Assembly (NCBI GenBank): GCA_049644285.1 | Contig: JBARRP010000121.1 | Coordinates: 1-64,000 of the forward strand | Direction: 5' to 3' | Source: CAVRXT01 sp049644285 | Lineage (GTDB): Bacteria > Acidobacteriota > Terriglobia > Acidiferrales > UBA7541 | DNA: 64,000 nucleotides | Shown: piece after piece, positions 10,330-18,091 of the stretch | How positions within the stretch are numbered: position 1 is the first letter of the stretch | How the letters are laid out: each line of letters begins with the position of its first letter | Notes under the pieces: generated by a model | Database searches by the model: none | Seen by the model: only the letters and a program-made list of their open reading frames with translations | Told to the model about the DNA's origin: nothing | Made by a program: the position numbers and the translations under genes

Positions 10330-10387
10330 AGTTTCTTCGCCATTTAGCGCGGGCTGCCCCAAAAGGATTCGATTTCGTGTGCCGATT

Positions 10388-10660
10388 TCAGAACAAGGAT
10401 TTTCTGTCTTCAGGGCGGCAGACTGGTGTTTCGAAATCCTTCCCTTCTGAACCGCTGCACGGCCCTGCTAGGAGGGTCTCGTTGAGATTGCCCTCATTAG
10501 CACGCAGCACTCTTCGGAACGTCTGGCGGTCCACAAACCATTCAAAACGGGCATCGGTGTCAAATTTCAACAGATCGCCACTTTGCTCTAGATCGCACTG
10601 TGCCTCACCGTCAGCGGACTGGGCATTGAATGACTGAACGACGGTGTACGACCTCTTCAT
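10388..10660 (-). CDS. Possible small hypothetical protein
   Basis: A 90-residue open frame starts at ATG 10660 (MKRSYTVVQSFN). It has a protein-like middle part (GDLLKFDTDARFEWFVDRQ) but no recognised family and no clear Shine-Dalgarno. The surrounding 10330-10924 region otherwise appears gene-free. It could be a real acidobacterial orphan or chance. A longer version using a TTG at 10705 is less likely. Confidence 0.3.
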   Translation of the reverse strand: MKRSYTVVQSFNAQSADGEAQCDLEQSGDLLKFDTDARFEWFVDRQTFRRVLRANEGNLNETLLAGPCSGSEGKDFETPVCRPEDRKSLF

Positions 10661-10924
10661 GGGTGAAGGTAGCATATGCCTGGCCGAAAACGGTTTGGTT
10701 TTCAAGCACAGTGGCAGGTATCGCCTTTGGGGGGAGAATCATTGTCATCGCTGGTGACAGGGGCGGTTTCTTGGCAGTTGCGCGCTCCGCTTCAGTCCGC
10801 GCAGTTTTCGATGTGCCAACTGTGATGGGCCCAATTCATGGGTATCGTGGGATGCAGCCGCGTGCTTCGTTGGAATCCCTGCAGGCAAGAGCGAACAATG
10901 ATCACATTTTCGTCATTGACCCTT

Positions 10925-11701
10925 TCACGGTAGAGTAAAGCTAAATCTGACTGGGAAACTGGCCGGCTTACCGTTCGGGCTAACTTTGAATCTCCAGGTC
11001 CGAACGGTGTCGAGGGCCGCCGCGTCGAGAGCCGGGCCGAGCGACTTGACGACCTGGGCATCCGTCACTTTGCCCTCGCTATCGACCGTGATCGAGAGAA
11101 CTAGCACGCCCTCGACGCCTGCCTTCCGAACTTCTGGCGGGTACGGTGGGGCCGGCTGATAAACTTCACCAACAATCTTCACAGCATCCCTCTTTTCACT
11201 TTTCATTCGGCCGCCGAAGATTACCTCACCGCGATCAACCTCTCCAGGAGGACAACTATCCAGAGCGTAACTCAGAGTAACCGTCTTCGTTACTGGTCCC
11301 TTCGCCGGTGGCTCGAACTCCCATTGGTTTACCGCGTCAATCGACGCCTGCAGCAGTTCGGGAGGTCCGCTCAAAACCGTGACTCCTGAGACCTTGCCGC
11401 TCTTTCCCACCACGATACTCATGACGACGGTTCCTTCAATGTGCTTCTTTACCGCTTGGGCCGGATAATCGGGATCGACCGTTTTTATCACCTTCAGATC
11501 AACCCTTTGTTGACCGGTCGTGCCTGCCGATTGCTGAGCCGACTCGCCTTGAAAGCTTTGGCGATCGCTATAGCCAACAATCTCAACCGGAGGGGCCTTC
11601 AGAATAGAGTTGTCTGACGGGCCGGGGAAACGCTGGGACGGGGAGGTAGAAACCGCGAGAAGTAAGAGAAGAGAAAATGGGAGCAGAAAGCGCAGCTTCA
11701 T
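10925..11701 (-). CDS. Secreted protein with two tandem TonB C-terminal domains
   Basis: The 258-residue protein starts at ATG 11701 with a signal peptide (FLLPFSLLLLLAVSTSPS). It carries two copies of the TonB C-terminal fold. The first is seen as DPDYPAQAVKKHIEGTVVM...GKVSGVTVLSG, the second as PAPPYPPEVRKAGVEGVLVL...GKVTDAQVVKSLG ending in WRFKVSPNGKPA. Canonical TonB has an N-terminal membrane anchor, a Pro-rich linker and one such domain. Here the anchor and linker are missing and the domain is doubled, so it may bind receptor plugs in the periplasm without energising them. It sits among four Oar-like receptor genes. A dispersed repeat lies just upstream. Confidence 0.8.
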   Translation of the reverse strand: MKLRFLLPFSLLLLLAVSTSPSQRFPGPSDNSILKAPPVEIVGYSDRQSFQGESAQQSAGTTGQQRVDLKVIKTVDPDYPAQAVKKHIEGTVVMSIVVGKSGKVSGVTVLSGPPELLQASIDAVNQWEFEPPAKGPVTKTVTLSYALDSCPPGEVDRGEVIFGGRMKSEKRDAVKIVGEVYQPAPPYPPEVRKAGVEGVLVLSITVDSEGKVTDAQVVKSLGPALDAAALDTVRTWRFKVSPNGKPASFPVRFSFTLP

Positions 11702-11767
11702 GTCGGCCCCAAAATGCCAACATCCTACACTATTGTCTACTCCCTGTGAGGCGGCTTGAAAGGATTT

Positions 11768-11880
11768 CTTTTCGAGCAGCTTCTGAAGTTCCACGAGAAG
11801 TGTAATGATCTCGTGAGTTTCTGTTTGCCAAAAGGGTTTAGAGAACGATTCCGGTGCTGGGCTAGACTTCACGCGAGTGC
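11768..11880 (-). repeat. Dispersed intergenic repeat, copy A (longest)
   Basis: The part at 11770-11789 is identical over 20 nt to 17588-17607, and 11810-11878 matches 31760-31830 at roughly three-quarters identity. This copy contains both halves of the element. Read on the minus strand it lies about 70 nt before the start codon of the tandem TonB-C gene, so it may include a promoter or leader. No transposase or terminal repeats are seen. Confidence 0.7.
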
Positions 11881-12001
11881 AGCCCGCCACCGTTTGCCAT
11901 TTCGTCCCGCGTGGTTCAGAACAGTAGTCCAATCGTAGTCCAAAACTCCGGTTTTTCGGGTTGTTTTTCGGGGCACGATGGGGCAAGGGTCGCAGAATCA
12001 A

Positions 12002-12460
12002 CGAGACTTAGTGAATGAGTCAGGAATTCAAATCCCATCGCTCACCCCAGCTGTTCGATCGGACCCTCTTATGGATGCTCCCGCGTCGAAGTCTAGGGGA
12101 AATCCAACTTTGGCAACCTTCTCGACGTGTTGCCGCTCGTGATCGGACAATTCCACATAAGTGGCCTACTTCCCATCAGGCGCAAATAAAATGAACCCTG
12201 ACTTAGTGCTGAACCGGGGCAACAACGGAGCCGCAGTATACGGGGGCTTTTCGGGCCTATGCCAAATACCAATGGGGGCAGATGGGGTTAAGCCGACATC
12301 CTCATCTTCTTCAGAGCAGTTTATTTGTGTCATTAGCGAAATTCTTCTTGACTTTTCTTGAAGCTACGGGATATAAGCCGCTCATATCTAGTTGTGAATT
12401 TATCTCCTTTCCTTTTTCTGGGACCCACGGCCTGATCTTTGGTCTTAAAGGGGTGCTTCG
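12002..12460. other. Intergenic region upstream of receptor 2
   Basis: This lies between the divergent tandem TonB-C gene (minus) and receptor 2 (plus). No supported gene was seen. The right end carries a good sigma-70-type promoter (12348-12377) and a roughly 85-nt leader rich in T and C. Confidence 0.5.
12348..12377 (+). promoter_or_regulatory. Sigma-70-type promoter for receptor 2
   Basis: TTGACT at 12348-12353 and TATAAG at 12372-12377 are separated by 18 bp. Both boxes match five of six consensus bases. The start codon of receptor 2 lies about 84 nt downstream, giving a 5' leader of about 75 nt. Confidence 0.65.
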
Positions 12461-15400
12461 ATGAGTTCTATACCGTCAGGTATTGGCACATCCGTTTGGG
12501 CCCTTTCCCGAAAAGCTACGGTAATGCTGGTGGCAACGCTGGGGTTGTTGCTGTTTTCTCTTCCCCTGTTTTCACAGGGCACTTTCGGCCGGATCATGGG
12601 AACTGTCACCGACCAAAGCGGCGGCGTCATATCCGGCGCCACGGTAACCATCATCGACACGGAAAGAGGCGTGTCAAAAACCTTGGTGACGAATGAATCC
12701 GGAGAGTATAACGCTCCCACCCTCCTTCCTGGCAGCTATACGGTCCGCGTCGAGGCCAGAGGTTTCAAGACCATCGACCGCGAAAACATCGTGTTGGAGG
12801 TGGGTAAGGAAATTCGTGTGGATGCCACGCTTTTGCCCGGTGCACAATCACAGACAGTCACCGTTACCGAAGCGGTTCCGCTGGTGGAAACCACCAACGC
12901 CACCCTGGGCGGCACCATCAACAACGCGGACCTCATCGATATGCCCTTGAATGGCCGCAACTACCAGAACTTGGTGTCTCTGCGCCCGGGCGTGGCGATC
13001 CAGCCGGGCGGCGGACCCTGGACCCAGAGCAGCAACGAGGTCCGTCCCGATGAAAACGTTTGGATGGTGGACGGCGTTATCAACACCAATATGTATGACG
13101 CCCGTCCCATCGCCAATATGCCGAGTTTTATTTCCGATGGCGCAACGATTCTGCCCGTCGACGCCATCCAGGAATTCAACCTCGAGGAAAATCCTAAAGC
13201 GGAGTACGGCTGGAAGCCCGGCGCCGTGGTGAACGTGGGAGTCAGATCGGGGACCAATACGCTTCACGGCACGACTTACGGGTTTTACCGCAGCGCCGCT
13301 TGGGACGCCCGCAACTTGTTTAACCCGGACGTAACCAGTGCCCCCAATAAGTGCGCCGCGGCCCCGGTTGGTAATCCAGCTCTCTGCGCCAAGTCGCCAA
13401 CACAGTTGAAGCAGTTTGGCGGCGTGCTGGGCGGGCCGATCAAGAAAGACAAACTCTTCTTCTTCGCCGGCTATGAGGGCCTGCGTTCCCTCATCGGCAA
13501 CGCGATTGTCACTGCCGGCATTCCCGAAACCATTTCAACCGGGAGCCCGAAGAACAGCATGGTGGATGCGATCAACGCCGTGCATGCGGCGGGACTGACG
13601 CCGAGCCTGGTCAGCTTGAATTTGGCTTGTCCCAATGCCGTTGGGCAAACACTGCCGTTACCCACAACATTCGCGTGCATCCCCCCCAGCTTCTCGTTCC
13701 CGGTTAACAATTCGAACAGTACGGCCTTCACCGCCCCTTTCCCCAACACCAATAGCACCAACAACGGGGTGGCGAAAATCGACTACCGCATCAACAGCAA
13801 GCACTCGCTCAATGGCATGGTGTTCATCGGCGCCTACGCCGGCGACGGGATGGACCATCCCTGGGTGAATAAAATCTTCAACGACCAAAATCCGATACGT
13901 ACGAACACCGTCGGCGCCGACTGGGTTTTTGCCGCCAGTTCCCGTTTGGTGAACGATGCCCGGTTTGGCTACGACTTTGTTCGGTTCAGCTTTTTAACCG
14001 ATGATGGCGCCAAACTCGCCGATGGCAAGGGCTACCCCATCAACACGGGCGTGACGCAGTTTCCTGGGTTGCCGAATATCAACCTTTCGGGTTTTGAGAA
14101 ACTGGGCGCCTGGCATAACCGGCCCCAGCACTGGGGCAACGACTATTTCGATTACCAGGACAATATCTCGTATTTAATGGGCAAGCATACCTTCAGGTTC
14201 GGCGGCGAGTTCGCGACCATCAACGTCACGAACGCCATCCCTGACACCGGCCGGGGCCGGATCGATTTCCAGGGCAAGAAGAACAACGCGGTGCTCACCG
14301 ACTGCAAGGGAAAATCCTGCCCACTCGAAGACTTCTTCGCCGGATCGCCGTCCAGAGGATTTCTCCTCAGCGGCAGTGCGGAGCGCGAAGAGACCTGGAA
14401 GTCGTCCGCAGCGTTCTTTCAGGATGACTGGCGCGTCACCCCGAGATTGACTCTCAATCTGGGCCTGCGCTACTCCTACGAATCGCCGATCCACGAGGTC
14501 AACGGCCTCTGGGCCAGCTTCGATCGGACGAAGGGACTGATTCAGCAGCCTCGGGGCGGTACTCTCTGGAACCCCGATCGCAAAGATTTCTCGCCACGCG
14601 CGGGTTTTGCCTGGGACGTTACGGGCAGGGGAACGACTGTGGTCCGGGGCGGATTCAATATCATTTACTCGACGATCACTGCGGTCACGTTCCTGAACCA
14701 AAACGGGTTCCAGAACTCCACGGCACTCAGCCTCGCCGCCATACCTACAGCAGGCCAGATCCAAGTGGGCGGGTGTGCAGGTCCACCAAACACCTGTAAG
14801 ACCGGCAGCGGCTCGATCACGCTCCAGTCTGCCTCTGTCCCAGGCTCTGCTCTCAAGTGGAATGGCGTTGTTTTTGGGAGCGGCGCTACCGCAGCATGCG
14901 GAGATAGCGTCGGCACAGACGTAGGCCCGTGCAACATCATGGCAGTGGACCCGAACCTCACCACCCCCTACATCACAACTTGGAGCCTGGGTGTCCAGCA
15001 CTCCTTCGGCAGCAATCTCTCGTTGGAGGTCGGCTATGTCGGCAATCACGGCTCAAGACTGACTGGTTTTCGCGACATCAATCAAGGTGATCCCGCAAAG
15101 GGTGGCGCCCAACCGTTTGGCAAGACCTTCCCATACCTGAACTTTATCAACCAGGCTTCGAACGATGGCCGTTCCAACTATAACAGCCTGCAGGCGACCC
15201 TGACCAAGCGGATTTCTCACGGGCTTTCTTTCATCGCCGGTTACACGTACGCCCACGGCCTCGACACCGCTTCCCTGAATCGCACCGTATATCTCCCGCA
15301 GGACAGCAGGAATCCAGGGGCGGAGTACGCCAGCGGCGACTTCGACATCCGCCACCGCTTTACCTTCACGACCACTTACAACGTTCCCGGGATCAAAGGC

Positions 15401-16096
15401 TTTGCCCAGATGCTGGAAGGCTGGAAGCTCAACGCCATCGTGAACATTCAGACCCCTCAGCCGTGGGTCATAAGCGACACCGGGAACGATTTCGTCGGCA
15501 ACGGGGATAGCTCGGATCGCTGGGACATCTTCGGGAGCCCCGACGCTTTCAGGTCCGGCCCGAACTCCTTTATCTTCTGCACTGGCCCTGGCCCTCAGGG
15601 TTGCCAGCAAACGAGCGGCGTGTCCGGCGACACGACGTTCTTTTCCGGCGCAACCATGTGGGCCCAGTGTACGGCCCACGCCGCCGGCACCACCGGCGTC
15701 AACGGCACCAGTAATCTCGCCGCCGATGGCTGCTTCGTATCCGGCAACTCGGTCATAACTCCTCCTGCCCAAGGAACCTTTGGCAATATGGGCCGGAACA
15801 TCTTCCGCGACTCAGGCTTCAAGAACGTGGACTTCTCTGTATTCAAGATGTTCACGCTTAAGGAGCGGTACAGCGCCCAGTTCCGGGTCGAGGTCTTCAA
15901 CTTGTTCAATCACCCCATTGCCGCCAATCCGTACGGCTCAGCGAATGGCTATGGTGTAGGCAATGACCCCTCGTTGACGGGGAAAGGCGGAGGTTTCGGC
16001 TGCGGGTGTGCCACGGCCGACGTGGCAGCCGGCAGTCCACAGATCGGTTCGGGAGGCGCGCGCGGGATTCAACTCGGGTTGAAGCTCCAGTTCTAA
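12461..16096 (+). CDS. Oar-like TonB-dependent receptor 2
   Basis: The 1211-residue outer-membrane receptor has a signal peptide ending near PLFSQ. A carboxypeptidase-regulatory domain follows (about 45-125: GRIMGTVTDQSGGVISG, YNAPTLLPGSYTVRV), then a plug-like region (MPLNGRNYQNLVSLRPGV, VWMVDGVINTNMYD, AIQEFNLEENPKAEYG) and a long barrel. The C-terminus GLKLQF ends in the expected phenylalanine. AGGGG about 8 nt before the ATG supports the start. A promoter at 12348-12377 and a hairpin at 16106-16143 suggest a monocistronic unit. The substrate is unknown. Confidence 0.9.
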   Translation: MSSIPSGIGTSVWALSRKATVMLVATLGLLLFSLPLFSQGTFGRIMGTVTDQSGGVISGATVTIIDTERGVSKTLVTNESGEYNAPTLLPGSYTVRVEARGFKTIDRENIVLEVGKEIRVDATLLPGAQSQTVTVTEAVPLVETTNATLGGTINNADLIDMPLNGRNYQNLVSLRPGVAIQPGGGPWTQSSNEVRPDENVWMVDGVINTNMYDARPIANMPSFISDGATILPVDAIQEFNLEENPKAEYGWKPGAVVNVGVRSGTNTLHGTTYGFYRSAAWDARNLFNPDVTSAPNKCAAAPVGNPALCAKSPTQLKQFGGVLGGPIKKDKLFFFAGYEGLRSLIGNAIVTAGIPETISTGSPKNSMVDAINAVHAAGLTPSLVSLNLACPNAVGQTLPLPTTFACIPPSFSFPVNNSNSTAFTAPFPNTNSTNNGVAKIDYRINSKHSLNGMVFIGAYAGDGMDHPWVNKIFNDQNPIRTNTVGADWVFAASSRLVNDARFGYDFVRFSFLTDDGAKLADGKGYPINTGVTQFPGLPNINLSGFEKLGAWHNRPQHWGNDYFDYQDNISYLMGKHTFRFGGEFATINVTNAIPDTGRGRIDFQGKKNNAVLTDCKGKSCPLEDFFAGSPSRGFLLSGSAEREETWKSSAAFFQDDWRVTPRLTLNLGLRYSYESPIHEVNGLWASFDRTKGLIQQPRGGTLWNPDRKDFSPRAGFAWDVTGRGTTVVRGGFNIIYSTITAVTFLNQNGFQNSTALSLAAIPTAGQIQVGGCAGPPNTCKTGSGSITLQSASVPGSALKWNGVVFGSGATAACGDSVGTDVGPCNIMAVDPNLTTPYITTWSLGVQHSFGSNLSLEVGYVGNHGSRLTGFRDINQGDPAKGGAQPFGKTFPYLNFINQASNDGRSNYNSLQATLTKRISHGLSFIAGYTYAHGLDTASLNRTVYLPQDSRNPGAEYASGDFDIRHRFTFTTTYNVPGIKGFAQMLEGWKLNAIVNIQTPQPWVISDTGNDFVGNGDSSDRWDIFGSPDAFRSGPNSFIFCTGPGPQGCQQTSGVSGDTTFFSGATMWAQCTAHAAGTTGVNGTSNLAADGCFVSGNSVITPPAQGTFGNMGRNIFRDSGFKNVDFSVFKMFTLKERYSAQFRVEVFNLFNHPIAANPYGSANGYGVGNDPSLTGKGGGFGCGCATADVAAGSPQIGSGGARGIQLGLKLQF

Positions 16097-16105
16097 TCAG
16101 TCCGG

Positions 16106-16143
16106 CAAGGTCGAGGGGGGTAACATCACCCCCTCGAACCTTG
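16106..16143 (+). terminator. GC-rich hairpin after receptor 2
   Basis: CAAGGTCGAGGGGG pairs with CCCCCTCGAACCTTG (one bulge) just 10 nt after the receptor stop codon. The U-run is poor, so it may act as an RNA-stabilising hairpin or an imperfect terminator. Confidence 0.6.
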
Positions 16144-16290
16144 CATCACTCCAGACCCATCCGCAGGATTCCTGCAGGACAAATGGAAGGGCAAAAATAA
16201 CGCGTTAGTGGCGAGAAATGTAGGAGACGGTACAGCGCGCCTGGACCGGCTCGCGGTCAGTTTGCTGAAAGAGTTGGTAAATGTATGTCT

Positions 16291-17406
16291 CTATTTGACC
16301 TTGACGTATTTCCTCAAGTTGTGCGTGCCGACGTCCGCCGCGTAGATGGTGCCCATATCATCCGCCGCAATGCCCGACGCCGATGTTCCGACATCCACTT
16401 GGTCCAGGTCAGCAGGGTCGGAAATGAAGGCCGTGAGCGAGCCGTCTTTGGCGTTCCCAATCGTGATGCCCCTCATCTCGCCCTTTTTGGCTGTCGAATC
16501 CGGGAATGAGGCGCCCACGTAAATGGTGTCGTCTTTCCCAACAAACACCGAGCTCGGCTGACCAAATTGCTTCCACGCGGCGATGAAGTTGCCGTCCTGG
16601 TCGAACACCTGGATGCGACTGTTCCTACGGTCGGCAACGTACACCCAGCCGTGGGAACCACCGATAAAGATGTCGTGGGGGTCGTCGAACTCGCCAGGCT
16701 CCGCTCCCTTGTGCCCCCAGTCCTTGACAAACCGGCCGTCCTTCGCAAACTTCACCACGCGGGCATTGCCGTGGTTATTGGGGAAATGGCCATCCGTCAC
16801 AAATATGTCGCCATTTGGCGCAACGGCAACACCGGTCGGCCGATCGAAGGTATCTGGACCATTCCCGGCCACGCCCTCCTTGCCGAGTATCATCAACACC
16901 TTGCCCTCAAGACTCAACTTGAGGACCTCCTGGCCCATGATCGCGCCGTCCGAGTTCTTAGCTGACATACCGAGTACCATCGCTTCGTCGTTTACATCGC
17001 TCGCCCACAAGTTTCCATCCCCATCGATGGTGAACCCATGAGGATACGCAAACAGCCCCACACCAAAGCTCTTCAGAAGCTTGCCTGACGGATCAAATTC
17101 CAAAATCGGCGGATTCGAATCCCCCCGACCGATGCACGTGGCGTGGCCGGGGGGTACGGTGTTGAAACATCGATGAAAGACCCAGATGTTACCCTTTAAA
17201 TCCACGTGTACCCTGATTACCTCTCCCCAGTGACCTCCATTCATGTTCTTGGGAAGCGTCGGCCAGCCCTCCACCAGGCGATATGGATTGGGTAGTTGGG
17301 TTGGTTTGGGGTACTGGGTTTGTTGGGAGTGTGCCACCACTCCAAACGTGGGGATCGCCGCAAGCACGGCCAAAAGCGTGAATCTCGTTCGACCTGCAAC
17401 CATCAT
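16291..17406 (-). CDS. Secreted NHL-repeat beta-propeller
   Basis: The 371-residue protein has a signal peptide (FTLLAVLAAIPTFGVVAHS). NHL-type propeller blades follow, with repeating phrases such as YPHGFTIDGDGNLWASD, RPTGVAVAPNGDIFVTD, DPHDIFIGGSHGWVYVAD, SRIQVFDQDGNFIAAW and ASGIAADDMGTIYAAD. The organisation resembles peptidyl-alpha-amidating-lyase-like propellers, but I cannot confirm an active site. ATG 17406 is favoured because AAGAGG lies about 7 nt upstream and the signal peptide starts there. The 20-nt core of the dispersed repeat lies upstream. It converges with receptor 2. Confidence 0.8.
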   Translation of the reverse strand: MMVAGRTRFTLLAVLAAIPTFGVVAHSQQTQYPKPTQLPNPYRLVEGWPTLPKNMNGGHWGEVIRVHVDLKGNIWVFHRCFNTVPPGHATCIGRGDSNPPILEFDPSGKLLKSFGVGLFAYPHGFTIDGDGNLWASDVNDEAMVLGMSAKNSDGAIMGQEVLKLSLEGKVLMILGKEGVAGNGPDTFDRPTGVAVAPNGDIFVTDGHFPNNHGNARVVKFAKDGRFVKDWGHKGAEPGEFDDPHDIFIGGSHGWVYVADRRNSRIQVFDQDGNFIAAWKQFGQPSSVFVGKDDTIYVGASFPDSTAKKGEMRGITIGNAKDGSLTAFISDPADLDQVDVGTSASGIAADDMGTIYAADVGTHNLRKYVKVK

Positions 17407-17587
17407 CGCAAACCTCTTGGGGGCAAACTCATTTGGCAGTGGAATCATGCGGCCCTTTAGAATCAACGCGCAGGAAACTCTTGACCAGATTCCTTTTTTG
17501 GCTCCCAAGCTGGGCAGCAAATATTAGCACCATTCGGAAAAAGGCGAACGTCAACAGTTATCGGAAGCTGGGACAAAACGATTTTCC

Positions 17588-17607
17588 TTTCGAGCAGCTT
17601 CTGAAGT
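17588..17607 (-). repeat. Dispersed intergenic repeat, copy C (core only)
   Basis: These 20 nt are identical to 11770-11789. As with copy A, the element reads on the minus strand toward a downstream minus-strand gene, here the NHL propeller. Flanking sequence diverges quickly. Confidence 0.6.
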
Positions 17608-17664
17608 GCCCCGCCGCTCGGAAAAGCCAAATACTCGAAGTGAACGCCTTCACAGCACAAAATT

Positions 17665-17692
17665 AGTGCCCAGCATGTAGGTGCTGGGTGCT
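17665..17692 (+). promoter_or_regulatory. Hairpin abutting the start of the small membrane-protein gene
   Basis: Positions 17665-17675 pair with 17682-17692 over 11 bp (two G-U wobbles; core CCCAGCA/TGCTGGG) around a 6-nt loop. The last paired base immediately precedes the ATG at 17693. The GTG at 17681 and any Shine-Dalgarno-like bases fall inside the hairpin, so it could limit translation. It might equally be coincidental. Confidence 0.45.
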
Positions 17693-18025
17693 ATGATTCG
17701 CTCAATGCGGTCCCGAGCCTCACTGCCAACGGTCGCGCTGGTCTTGCTCACCTGTTTTGTTTGCCCCCTGGTCGAGATGTTCGACCGCTGGGATGACACT
17801 CTTCGGACCGGCAACGATACCGAGTACGTTTTGGTCGTTCTTGCATTGTGCGTCGGCGTGGCGTATTTGTTTGCGCGGCTCATCTTTCAATTCCCTTTGC
17901 TCAGGTCAGCGGCAGAACTTGTTTCTGATTCGAGCGCCCACAAGCCTCGCGCGTCAGCCGCGTCCCCTTCCCGCTTGGTGACTCCTATTCCCATAAGCCC
18001 TCCTGCTCTCGCACTGCGTATCTAG
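17693..18025 (+). CDS. Small two-helix membrane protein
   Basis: The protein has about 110 residues. A first hydrophobic segment (LPTVALVLLTCFVCPLV) is followed by a polar loop (EMFDRWDDTLRTGNDTEY), a second hydrophobic segment (VLVVLALCVGVAYLFARLIF) and a Pro/Ser-rich tail. The two-helix hairpin with the conserved-looking FDRWDDTLRTGNDTE loop resembles small uncharacterised acidobacterial proteins. The start could be GTG 17681, ATG 17693 or ATG 17705. It lies 66 bp before receptor 3 on the same strand and may be cotranscribed with it. Function unknown. Confidence 0.6.
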   Translation: MIRSMRSRASLPTVALVLLTCFVCPLVEMFDRWDDTLRTGNDTEYVLVVLALCVGVAYLFARLIFQFPLLRSAAELVSDSSAHKPRASAASPSRLVTPIPISPPALALRI

Positions 18026-18091
18026 CACTCCTCGATAACTGATCCACGAACACGCTCTGAGGATTACTCCGTCCGTCGTCGAGGAACTAAG

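Noticed and set aside
12161..12361. 66-codon plus-strand frame upstream of receptor 2
   Set aside because: It runs into the promoter region, with no ribosome binding site or conserved feature.
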